DNA of 64,000 bases from Halopseudomonas salina (GTDB taxonomy: Bacteria; Pseudomonadota; Gammaproteobacteria; Pseudomonadales; Pseudomonadaceae). Below, piece by piece: positions 18,750-26,790 of the stretch. How positions within the stretch are numbered: the stretch's first letter is position 1; every line of letters starts with the position of its first letter. Location of the stretch: the NCBI RefSeq assembly GCF_008641105.1, contig NZ_VTTI01000011.1, forward strand, positions 1 through 64,000, in the 5' to 3' direction. The notes under the pieces are model-generated. The model made no database searches. It was not told the DNA's origin and saw nothing but the letters and a program-made list of their open reading frames with translations. Both the position numbers and the translations under genes were made by a program.

Positions 18750-21128
18750 ATGTCGAATAACGTTCACGAAGCCGAAACCTTTATGGAACGGCTGGTGTTC
18801 AACAACCGCCTTATGGTTGTTGCGATCTTTACCATAATCACCATTATCCTTGGCTATCAGGCCTTGCAGATCCGTCCTGATACCAGCTTCGCCAAGATGA
18901 TTCCTCTTCAGCATCCCTACATTGTCAACATGGTCGAGCACCAGGACGACCTGTCGAACCTGGGCAACTCCATCCGTATCGCGGTCGCAATCGAAGATGG
19001 CGATATCTTCAGCACCGAGTACATGGAAACCCTCAAGCGCATCAACGACGAGGTGTTCTTCCTGCCCGGCGTCGATCGTTCCGGTTTGCGCTCGCTTTGG
19101 ACGCCCAACGTGCGCTGGACCGAGGTCACCGAATACGGCTTTGACGGTGGCCCGGTTGCGAGCCATCCGGCCTACCTGGATGAGCAATCACTGGATGATC
19201 TGCGAGTCAATGTACTCAAGTCCGGTGAAATTGGTCGCTTGGTAGCCAACAACTTCAAGTCCACCATTATCGAGGTGCCGCTCCAGGAGTTCTATCCGAA
19301 CCCGGATAACCAGTCCGAGCTGCTGCGTATGGATTACGGTCTGTTCTCCCAGCAACTGGAGGAAAAAATCCGCACCCAGTTCGAGGAAGAAAACCCGAAT
19401 ATCAGCATCCACATGGTCGGTTTTGCCAAGAAGGTCGGTGACCTGATCGAGGGTCTTGGCGCGGTGGTGATGTTCTTCGGTATCGCACTGCTGATTACCT
19501 TCGTACTGCTGTACTGGTTTACCTGGTGCATCCGCAGCACCATCTCGGTTCTGGCCACCACGCTGATCGCCGTAATCTGGCAGTTGGGTCTGATCTACTC
19601 GCTGGGCTTTGGACTGGATCCGTACTCGATGCTGGTGCCGTTCCTGATCTTCGCTATCGGTATTTCCCACGGCGTACAGAAAATCAACGGTATTGCGTTG
19701 CAGTCAGGCGAGGCAGATAACGCCCTGATCGCGGCCCGTCGTACTTTCCGTCAGCTGTTTCTGCCCGGCATGATCGCAATTCTTGCCGACGCGGTTGGCT
19801 TTATTACTCTGCTGGTTATCGATATCGGCGTAATCCACGAGCTGGCTATCGGTGCCTCCGTGGGTGTAGGTGTGATTGTGTTTACCAACCTGATCATGCT
19901 GCCGGTCACCATTTCCTATCTGGGCATCAGCAAGAAGGCCATCGAACGCAGTAAGCGTGACGCGGTTCGTGAACATCCCTTCTGGCGCGCCATGTCCTAT
20001 ACCGCGCACCCGAAAGTGGCGCCGTTTCTGGTCATCATCGCCCTGGTGGGTGGTACTGGCGCCTTCTTCTACCAGAAAGCCAACCTTCAGGTAGGTGACC
20101 TGGACCCGGGTGCACCAGAACTGCGTCCTGATTCGCGCTACAACCTGGATAACGATTTCATCATCTCCAACTACTCGACAAGTTCCGACGTACTGGTAGT
20201 GATGGTCGAAACCCCGCCGGAAATGTGCTCTGCCTACGAGACTATGGAAGCGATCGATCAGCTCGAATGGCACATGGCAAACTTGCCAGGCGTGCAGTCG
20301 GCAGTGTCCCTGGTGACTGTGGCCAAGCAGGTACTGATGGGTAACAACGAGGGCAACCTCAAGTGGCAGACGCTGTCGCGCAATCAGGACAACCTGAACA
20401 ACGCAATCAGCCGCGCACCCGAAGGCATGTTCAACAATACCTGTTCGTTGGCGCCGGTCATGGTGTTCCTTAACGACCACAAGGCTGAAACTCTGAAGAC
20501 GGCCACCCGGGGAGTTGAAGAGTTTGCTGCCGAGTACAACACCGAGAACATGAAGTTCCTGCTGGCTGCCGGTAATGCGGGCATCGAGGCGGCTACCAAC
20601 GACGAGATTGCCAGCTCTGAATTGCTGATCCTGTTGCTGGTTTACGTGTGGGTAGGGGTGATGTGCTATTTCACTTTCCGCTCGTTGGCAGCCACGATCT
20701 GTGTGGTATTGCCGCTGGTACTGACCTCAGTGCTGGGTAACGCGCTGATGGCCTACCTGGGTATAGGCATGAAGGTGGCAACCCTGCCGGTAATTGCCCT
20801 GGGTGTGGGCGTAGGTGTGGATTACGGGATCTATGTTTACAGCCGTCTGGAGACCTTCCTGCGTGCCGGGATGCCGTTGCAGGAGGCTTACTACGAGACC
20901 CTGCGCTCAACCGGTAAGGCGGTTCTGTTCACCGGTCTGTGTCTGGCGATCGGCGTGGCCACCTGGGTATTCTCGGCCATCAAGTTCCAGGCTGACATGG
21001 GTCTGATGCTGACCTTCATGTTCCTGGTTAACATGATCGGTGCGTTGTTGCTGCTGCCAGCACTGGCCCGTTTCCTGATCAATCCGGCCAAGATTGCTGC
21101 TTCAACTCCGCCCAAGATTCAGCACTAA
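18750..21128 (+). CDS. MMPL/RND-family lipid or hydrophobe exporter, copy 1
   Basis: This 792-residue inner-membrane transporter has two repeats, each with one helix, a large periplasmic loop and a block of five helices (helix blocks near residues 235-400 and 640-785). GVGVGVDYGIYVYSRLE in the C-terminal block is a conserved RND/MMPL motif with an intramembrane Asp. It belongs to the RND superfamily branch related to MmpL and sterol-sensing transporters, usually tied to lipid or hydrophobic-compound movement; the substrate here is unknown. I start at ATG 18750 (GGGAGA just upstream) because the N-terminus then aligns with its paralogue at 22552. Four cysteines are conserved between the copies in the second loop region. 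Confidence 0.88.
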   Translation: MSNNVHEAETFMERLVFNNRLMVVAIFTIITIILGYQALQIRPDTSFAKMIPLQHPYIVNMVEHQDDLSNLGNSIRIAVAIEDGDIFSTEYMETLKRINDEVFFLPGVDRSGLRSLWTPNVRWTEVTEYGFDGGPVASHPAYLDEQSLDDLRVNVLKSGEIGRLVANNFKSTIIEVPLQEFYPNPDNQSELLRMDYGLFSQQLEEKIRTQFEEENPNISIHMVGFAKKVGDLIEGLGAVVMFFGIALLITFVLLYWFTWCIRSTISVLATTLIAVIWQLGLIYSLGFGLDPYSMLVPFLIFAIGISHGVQKINGIALQSGEADNALIAARRTFRQLFLPGMIAILADAVGFITLLVIDIGVIHELAIGASVGVGVIVFTNLIMLPVTISYLGISKKAIERSKRDAVREHPFWRAMSYTAHPKVAPFLVIIALVGGTGAFFYQKANLQVGDLDPGAPELRPDSRYNLDNDFIISNYSTSSDVLVVMVETPPEMCSAYETMEAIDQLEWHMANLPGVQSAVSLVTVAKQVLMGNNEGNLKWQTLSRNQDNLNNAISRAPEGMFNNTCSLAPVMVFLNDHKAETLKTATRGVEEFAAEYNTENMKFLLAAGNAGIEAATNDEIASSELLILLLVYVWVGVMCYFTFRSLAATICVVLPLVLTSVLGNALMAYLGIGMKVATLPVIALGVGVGVDYGIYVYSRLETFLRAGMPLQEAYYETLRSTGKAVLFTGLCLAIGVATWVFSAIKFQADMGLMLTFMFLVNMIGALLLLPALARFLINPAKIAASTPPKIQH

Positions 21129-21133
21129 GATGT

Positions 21134-21164
21134 TGTGGCTCTCGGTCATTGGCCGGGAGCCACA
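21134..21164. terminator. Hairpin after exporter copy 1
   Basis: TGTGGCTCTCGG (21134-21145) pairs with CCGGGAGCCACA (21153-21164), a 12-bp stem with one G-U pair and a 7-nt loop, six bases after the stop codon. No T tract follows, so it may attenuate rather than end transcription into the propeller gene. The remaining gap to 21347 holds two short hairpins (21287-21300 and 21302-21319) next to the ribosome site AAGGGG. Confidence 0.5.
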
Positions 21165-21346
21165 TAGGTTGATCAACTCTGATGGTGTGCGCCAGTGGTC
21201 ACCGATCAGGGTCATGATTGACACGCGATAACCCGAGGCCGGTTGGCAGGTGCTGTCCCAGGCCGTTACTATCAATAGACCGCTCAAGGGCGGTTGCCCT
21301 GCCTGTCTAGAACGACAGGTACCTATAAGAACAAGGGGAATGGTGT

Positions 21347-22507
21347 ATGCGTGAGCCCATCCAACGGCACAGTCTGGAAGCAGGCGAGGCCTGCAATGTG
21401 TCCGGCAAGAGCCGCAAGCTCTCTTTATCCACTCAGGCTTTTTCTGCTCTGGGTCTTTCCGTGGCATTGGCCTTCGCGCCCGTCGCGATCGCCCAGGCCC
21501 AGGACAGTATCGCCGGTGAAGCCAAGCCCGCCGTCATGTCCGACATGGCCAGCGAAGTACTGCTGCTCGATGTTGAGCAGGTAGGTGATCGCCTGGTCGC
21601 CGTCGGCAGCCGTGGTCATATCGTCTATTCCGATGACAACGGCGAGAACTGGACCCAGGCCGAATCGCCCACGCGTCAGATGCTGACTGCGGTCGATTTT
21701 GTCGATGGTCAGAAAGGTTGGGCTGTAGGCCATGACTCGCTGATTCTGCACACCAGCAACGCCGGTGAAAGCTGGGAGATCCAGTACCGTGATCCGACCC
21801 TGGATGAAGCCCGTGACGAACAGGCAGGCGGCCTGCTTGAACGCCCGCTGATGGACGTCTGGTTCCGCGATGCCAACACGGGTTTTGCTGCGGGCGCTTA
21901 CGGCCTGTTTCTGCGCACCGATGATGGCGGCGAGAACTGGGAAGAACTGCCCGATCTGATCGATAACGAGTTCGGTTTCCACTACAACGCCATGACTGCG
22001 GTAAAAGATACCGGCCTGTTCCTGGTAGGGGAAATGGGCACCATGTATCGCTCCACTGATTTTGGCGACACCTGGGAAACCATCCAGGATCTGCCCTATG
22101 ACGGATCGCTGTTTGGTACCGCCGGCACCGGTCGCGCCAATGAGGTGCTGATCTGGGGCTTGCGCGGCAACATGTATCGCTCAAGTGACTTTGGCGACAC
22201 CTGGCAGCAGATCCGCCTGGAAACGCCCGACGGCGACGAGCTACAGGCAACCCTGTCCAGCGGCCAACTATCTGACGATGGCAAGTTGGTTGTAGTAGGC
22301 GTGGGTGGTGTTGTTGTTATCAGTGAAGACAACGGACGCACCTTCGACGTCGATGTGCGCGCTGATCGCGTGGCACTGGCATCTGCGGCGATTCTGCCTA
22401 ACGGTGATTTGTTGTTGCTGGGCCAGCGTGGTGCGGTGAAAACAGGCCCTGGTGGTATGAGCGGTGTCGATAAAGATGCCCCCGCAGCGCAGATAGGTAC
22501 TCCCTGA
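21347..22507 (+). CDS. YCF48/HCF136-like beta-propeller, periplasmic
   Basis: The 386-residue product has an extended N-terminus and a hydrophobic segment (about 31-50, ending AIAQA) that looks like a signal peptide cut before QDSIAGE. The remainder contains repeated Asp-box/BNR-type blades with S-D-N-G-E-N-W or T-D-x-G-E-x-W patterns (for example YSDDNGENW, RTDDGGENW, RSTDFGDTW, RSSDFGDTW), as in YCF48 photosystem-assembly-like proteins. In bacteria such propellers occur beside MMPL-type exporters, probably as periplasmic partners. Here it lies between two paralogous exporters, 44 bp before copy 2. The role is inferred from context. Confidence 0.85.
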   Translation: MREPIQRHSLEAGEACNVSGKSRKLSLSTQAFSALGLSVALAFAPVAIAQAQDSIAGEAKPAVMSDMASEVLLLDVEQVGDRLVAVGSRGHIVYSDDNGENWTQAESPTRQMLTAVDFVDGQKGWAVGHDSLILHTSNAGESWEIQYRDPTLDEARDEQAGGLLERPLMDVWFRDANTGFAAGAYGLFLRTDDGGENWEELPDLIDNEFGFHYNAMTAVKDTGLFLVGEMGTMYRSTDFGDTWETIQDLPYDGSLFGTAGTGRANEVLIWGLRGNMYRSSDFGDTWQQIRLETPDGDELQATLSSGQLSDDGKLVVVGVGGVVVISEDNGRTFDVDVRADRVALASAAILPNGDLLLLGQRGAVKTGPGGMSGVDKDAPAAQIGTP

Positions 22508-22551
22508 TCGGCTCCAACCGATCCAATCAATAAGAGCCAGGAGAAAACTGG

Positions 22552-24906
22552 ATGTCCAGCAATCACCAGGAAACCGCTCCCTTCGTGGAGCGGTTGATCT
22601 TCAAAAACCGGCTGGTAGTACTATTGATCTTTGCCATCGTCACTGTGCTGCTGGGGTATCAGGCAGCGCAGGTCAGGCCGGAGACCAGCTTCGAGAAGAT
22701 GATCCCTCTCGAACACCCCTACATCGTCAATATGATCGAGCACCAGAACGATCTGGCGAACCTCGGTAACTCCATCCGTATTGCCGTTGCCATCGAAGAT
22801 GGCGATATCTTTACCACCGAGTACATGGAAACCCTCAAGCGTATCAACGATGAGGTGTTCTTCCTGCCCGGCGTGGACCGGTCCAATCTGCGTTCGCTTT
22901 GGACGCCCAACGTGCGCTGGACCGAGGTGACCGAATACGGTTTCGACGGCGGCCCGGTAGCCAATCGGCCAGCTTATCTGACTGAACAGGATCTCGACGA
23001 GTTGCGCGAGAACGTGCTCAAGTCGGGCGAAATCGGGCGTCTGGTGGCGAACAACTTCAAATCGACCATCATCGAGGTGCCGCTCCAGGAGTTTTATCCG
23101 AACCCGGATAACCAGAGTGAGCTGGTACGACTGGATTACGGTCAGTTTTCACGCCAGCTGGAAGAAAAGGTTCGCTCGGAGTTTCAGGCAGAAAACCCCA
23201 ATATCAGTATCCACATTGTTGGTTTTGCCAAGAAAGTGGGTGATCTGATCGAGGGCATCATCAAGGTGGTGATGTTCTTCGCCGCTGCGTTGCTGATCAC
23301 CTTTGTTCTGCTGCTGATCTTTACCCGCTGCCTGAAGAGCTCGATTACCACGCTGGTATGTTCGGTCATTGCGGTGATCTGGCAGCTCGGCCTGCTCCGG
23401 TCGCTGGGCTTCGGACTGGATCCCTATTCGATTCTGGTTCCGTTTCTGGTCTTTGCCATTGGTATTTCCCACGGCGTGCAGATCATCAATGGCATGGCTA
23501 TCGAGTACAGCAACGCAGATGACGCCCCAACGGCTGCACGGCGTGCGTTCCGCGCACTCTATGTGCCGGGTATCGTGGCGCTGATTTCCGATGCGGTAGG
23601 CTTTGTTACGCTGCTGTTGATCGAGATCGAGGTTATTCGCGAGCTGGGTATTGCCGCCTCGGTGGGTGTTGGCGTGATCATTCTGACCAACCTGATCCTG
23701 TTGCCTGTATTGATGTCGTATATCGGTATCAGCAAGCGGGCAGTGGAGCGTAACCGCGATATGGCATCGCGCCCGCAGAAGCTCTGGTTGGCGGTCGCCA
23801 AGTTCTCGCACCCCAAGGTCGCACCGATATCTATCGGCCTGGCCGTTCTGGCGTTTGCTTTCGGTATCTATCACGGTCAGAACGTGAAGATCGGTGACCT
23901 GGATCCGGGTGCCCCCGAGCTGCGTCCGGATTCACGTTATAACCTGGATAACGCCTTCATCATCGATAATTATTCGACCAGTTCGGATGTGCTGGTGGTG
24001 ATGGTGAGCACGCCAGATGAAATGTGCTCAGCCTACGAAACCATGGAGGCGATCAACCAGCTGGAATGGCGTATGTCCAATCTGGATGGTGTGCAGTCTG
24101 CAGTATCCATGGTCACCGTAGCCAAGCAGGTGATCATGGGTAATAACGAGGGCAACCTCAAGTGGCAGACGCTTTCGCGTAACCAGGACAACCTGAACAA
24201 CGCGATCAGTCGCGCGCCCAGTGGGCTGTTCAACTCGTCCTGTTCCCTGGCACCGGTCATGTTGTATCTCGAGGATCACAAGGCTGAGACGCTGTCCCGC
24301 GCGACCTCTGCCGTCGAGGAGTTTGCGGCCGAGTACAATACCGACACGCTGGAGTTCAAGCTGGCGGCAGGTAATGCCGGGATCGAGGCTGCGACCAACG
24401 TCGTTATCGAGAAGTCCCAGCTGAAGATGCTGCTGACAGTCTATGCAGTGGTGATCTTCATGTGCCTGATTACCTTCAGGTCCATTCGTGCGGTGCTCTG
24501 CATCATCATTCCGTTGGCTCTGACATCAGTGCTGGCCAATGCGTTGATGGCGTTTCTGGGTATTGGCGTGAAGGTGGCTACCTTGCCGGTAATCGCGCTC
24601 GGTGTGGGTATTGGTGTGGATTACGGTATCTATATCTACAGCCGTTTGGAGACCTACCTGCGCCAGGGCCTGCCGCTGGAGGAGGCCTATTACGAGACGC
24701 TGAAGACCACGGGTAAGGCGGTGACCTTCACCGGTATTACCCTGGCGATTGGTGTCGCGACATGGATCTTCTCGGCCATCAAGTTCCAGGCCGACATGGG
24801 TATCCTGCTGACCTTCATGTTCCTCTGGAACATGTTCGGTGCCCTATGGCTTCTGCCAGCACTGGCCCGATTCCTGATCAGACCCGAGAAGCTGCGGGAC
24901 CGCTAG
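22552..24906 (+). CDS. MMPL/RND-family exporter, copy 2
   Basis: This 784-residue transporter is a close paralogue of the one at 18750. Both share long identical blocks, for example EVFFLPGVDRS, SLWTPNVRWTEVTEYGFDGG and GNNEGNLKWQTLSRNQDNLN, and the same architecture with two helix blocks and two periplasmic loops. GVGIGVDYGIYIYSRLE repeats the conserved intramembrane Asp motif. Differences cluster in the first helix block and the linker near 400-450. AGGAGAAAACTGG precedes the ATG. The two copies may form a heteromer or have separate substrates. A strong terminator follows at once, closing the cassette. Confidence 0.88.
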   Translation: MSSNHQETAPFVERLIFKNRLVVLLIFAIVTVLLGYQAAQVRPETSFEKMIPLEHPYIVNMIEHQNDLANLGNSIRIAVAIEDGDIFTTEYMETLKRINDEVFFLPGVDRSNLRSLWTPNVRWTEVTEYGFDGGPVANRPAYLTEQDLDELRENVLKSGEIGRLVANNFKSTIIEVPLQEFYPNPDNQSELVRLDYGQFSRQLEEKVRSEFQAENPNISIHIVGFAKKVGDLIEGIIKVVMFFAAALLITFVLLLIFTRCLKSSITTLVCSVIAVIWQLGLLRSLGFGLDPYSILVPFLVFAIGISHGVQIINGMAIEYSNADDAPTAARRAFRALYVPGIVALISDAVGFVTLLLIEIEVIRELGIAASVGVGVIILTNLILLPVLMSYIGISKRAVERNRDMASRPQKLWLAVAKFSHPKVAPISIGLAVLAFAFGIYHGQNVKIGDLDPGAPELRPDSRYNLDNAFIIDNYSTSSDVLVVMVSTPDEMCSAYETMEAINQLEWRMSNLDGVQSAVSMVTVAKQVIMGNNEGNLKWQTLSRNQDNLNNAISRAPSGLFNSSCSLAPVMLYLEDHKAETLSRATSAVEEFAAEYNTDTLEFKLAAGNAGIEAATNVVIEKSQLKMLLTVYAVVIFMCLITFRSIRAVLCIIIPLALTSVLANALMAFLGIGVKVATLPVIALGVGIGVDYGIYIYSRLETYLRQGLPLEEAYYETLKTTGKAVTFTGITLAIGVATWIFSAIKFQADMGILLTFMFLWNMFGALWLLPALARFLIRPEKLRDR

Positions 24907-24913
24907 CCGCAAC

Positions 24914-24943
24914 AAAAAACGCCCCGAAAGGGGCGTTTTTTTT
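24914..24943 (+). terminator. Intrinsic terminator of the exporter cassette
   Basis: ACGCCCC (from 24919) and GGGGCGT flank a GAAA tetraloop, with A6 before and T8 after the stem. It is a strong terminator placed eight bases after the stop codon, and the A and T tracts make it usable in both directions. Confidence 0.95.
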
Positions 24944-25127
24944 GCGGCAAGCCGCAAGCCGCAAGCCGCAAGCTACAAGCGGCAAGCTGCAAGCCTCAAA
25001 CCTCAAACCCAAACTCTTTTGCTTTCAGCTTTCAGCTTTCAGCCCCCAACCTATTGCTCACTCTGCTTGCCGCTTGCCGCTTGCCGCTTGTAGCTTGTAG
25101 CTTGAAGCTGGCGGCTTGCCGCTTACA
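24944..25127. repeat. Mirror-image heptamer repeat locus
   Basis: Nine 7-bp units of GCCGCAA type run from 24944 to 25006. After a spacer holding three exact GCTTTCA units (25021-25041), nine units of GCTTGCC type run from 25065 to 25127. The outer arrays are roughly reverse complements of each other and could fold into one long hairpin. The final unit contains the stop codon of the minus-strand BatD-like gene (25123-25125). There are no variable spacers of CRISPR type. Confidence 0.93.
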
Positions 25128-26790
25128 CCTTCGGATAAAGACTCTCGAGTGCGGGTTCGAGTGCTTCGCTTTGGCGTTTGCGGCTTTGCACTACCATGCG
25201 TACGGCGCGCCACAGGGGTTTGCCTCGCCAGTGATGTTCTGCCTGGCCGAACAGGCAGGCGTTGAGTTCGTCCAGTGCTTCTGCGAGTTCGGGGTGCAGG
25301 TGCGTGAGGCCTATCAGCCCTTCGCTGTCCTGTTGCCTTGCCCAGGACTCCAATGCCTTGCGGGCCTCAGCCGGTTGGTTGGTCCGGCAGGCGCTTTGCA
25401 GGTCGGTCAGTGGATTGCCCTGGATTTCTTCATCGAATATTTCTTCATCCTGGAATGGGTTGTTCAGCCTCTGCAATGCATTGCGGGTCCGCCAGAGCAG
25501 TCCGAGCGATAGCAGCAGTGCCAGTCCCAACAGGGCTGTGGCCAGTTGCCAGGGCCACAGGCGTGGTGAGGCCAGGAGCTCTTCGCTGGCTTCGATGGCC
25601 ACAGGTTCGGAAGCTGCGATGAAGCTCTGGCTACTCATCACGTTGAGAGCGATGGGGTCGAGTTGTGTTTCTTGCAGCGAGTCCGATTCAGTGTCCCACC
25701 AGTAAAGACGCAGAGCGGGAATCTGGAATGCCCCGGCCTGTTGCACGAGCAGGGCTGCGCTGTCCAGCCGCAGGCCGCGTATGCCGTCGTCCACTACCGC
25801 GTTCTCGAGCTCTGGTTGATCGGTGTATTCGCGCAAACCGGTAATGGTCGTGCCGGCAAGGCTGCTGAGTTCGGGAAGTTGGCTGGCATTGAGACCTTCG
25901 GCAGTCACTGTCAGGGTGCGCGTAAGGGACTCGCCGGCGAGCAGATCCAGCCCTGGGTCTGGTTGCCAGCTCTGGGCCAGGCTTATGTTGGTTGCCGGCA
26001 ACCAGGGCGCGCCCGGCGGGTAGTCTGCGGGGATGGGCCGCACCTGCAGATTGATCCCCGGAGAGCGCACCTGAACCAGCCGGCCCCGTGACAGGGCACT
26101 GTCGGCAGAGCGTGAGGGCATGGTGGTCGCGGTAAACAGCTGGGAGGGTACCTCCAGCTCGCCGCTGCGTTGCGGGAAGATCGCGTAGCGAACTTCGATC
26201 ACCCCGTGGCGAATACCATTGATGAGTCTTTCGTAGTTGCGCGGCGGCCCGAGGCTTTCAACCCGGGCATCGGGAAAGTCCAGGCCGGTCAGGGTGGAGT
26301 CATCGTACAGCGAGACCGAGTGATAGACCCGTAGAGTGAGCAGAACCTGGGCCTGCACGTAGGGTGTTTCGGTATCCACCTCGGCATCTATGAAGACCGG
26401 TGCCATCTGCGCCGTATTGTCCCGCGCGGCTTCACTGGCGGTCAGTACCTGAAGGCTGATGGGTTCGCTGCTGAGGTTGTCGATGCTCAGTGGCGGAATG
26501 ATTACATAACCGGTGCGCCGCGGGAGCAGGGTGATCACCCAGCGGGTAACCGGCTGGGTTTTGCCATCGAGCTGACTGACCAGGCTGAGCTGCCGGCTGT
26601 TCTGTATTTCAAAGTGCTCTTCCAACGGGGCCAGTTCGGGCCGGTTGAACCGATTGGCCGCTTCGGTTTCCAGGGTCAGTTCAAGGGTTTCACCTTCAAT
26701 CAACCGGGTTCTGTCGACGCTGGCCTCAAGGGCGGCGCCGGCCGGGGCTGAGAAAATCAGGATGCAGAGCCATAGCAGTAGTCTGATCAT
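25123..26790 (-). CDS. batD: BatD-like protein (oxygen-tolerance family)
   Basis: The 555-residue protein has a signal peptide (about 1-19, ending AGAALEA), an extracytoplasmic region of beta-rich repeats (about 20-410), one membrane helix near 417-435 (WQLATALLGLALLLSLGLLW) and a cytoplasmic tail. This matches BatD of the Bacteroides aerotolerance operon type, probably a periplasmic scaffold or partner for the VWA proteins. It is the last gene of a six-gene operon, with its ATG overlapping the previous stop (ATGA). Its own stop codon lies in the heptamer repeat array. The biochemical role of Bat proteins is not settled. Confidence 0.85.
   Translation of the reverse strand: MIRLLLWLCILIFSAPAGAALEASVDRTRLIEGETLELTLETEAANRFNRPELAPLEEHFEIQNSRQLSLVSQLDGKTQPVTRWVITLLPRRTGYVIIPPLSIDNLSSEPISLQVLTASEAARDNTAQMAPVFIDAEVDTETPYVQAQVLLTLRVYHSVSLYDDSTLTGLDFPDARVESLGPPRNYERLINGIRHGVIEVRYAIFPQRSGELEVPSQLFTATTMPSRSADSALSRGRLVQVRSPGINLQVRPIPADYPPGAPWLPATNISLAQSWQPDPGLDLLAGESLTRTLTVTAEGLNASQLPELSSLAGTTITGLREYTDQPELENAVVDDGIRGLRLDSAALLVQQAGAFQIPALRLYWWDTESDSLQETQLDPIALNVMSSQSFIAASEPVAIEASEELLASPRLWPWQLATALLGLALLLSLGLLWRTRNALQRLNNPFQDEEIFDEEIQGNPLTDLQSACRTNQPAEARKALESWARQQDSEGLIGLTHLHPELAEALDELNACLFGQAEHHWRGKPLWRAVRMVVQSRKRQSEALEPALESLYPKV

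Noticed and set aside
24944..25127. Possible CRISPR array
   Set aside because: Units are 7 bp, contiguous and degenerate, with no unique spacers and no cas genes in the window.
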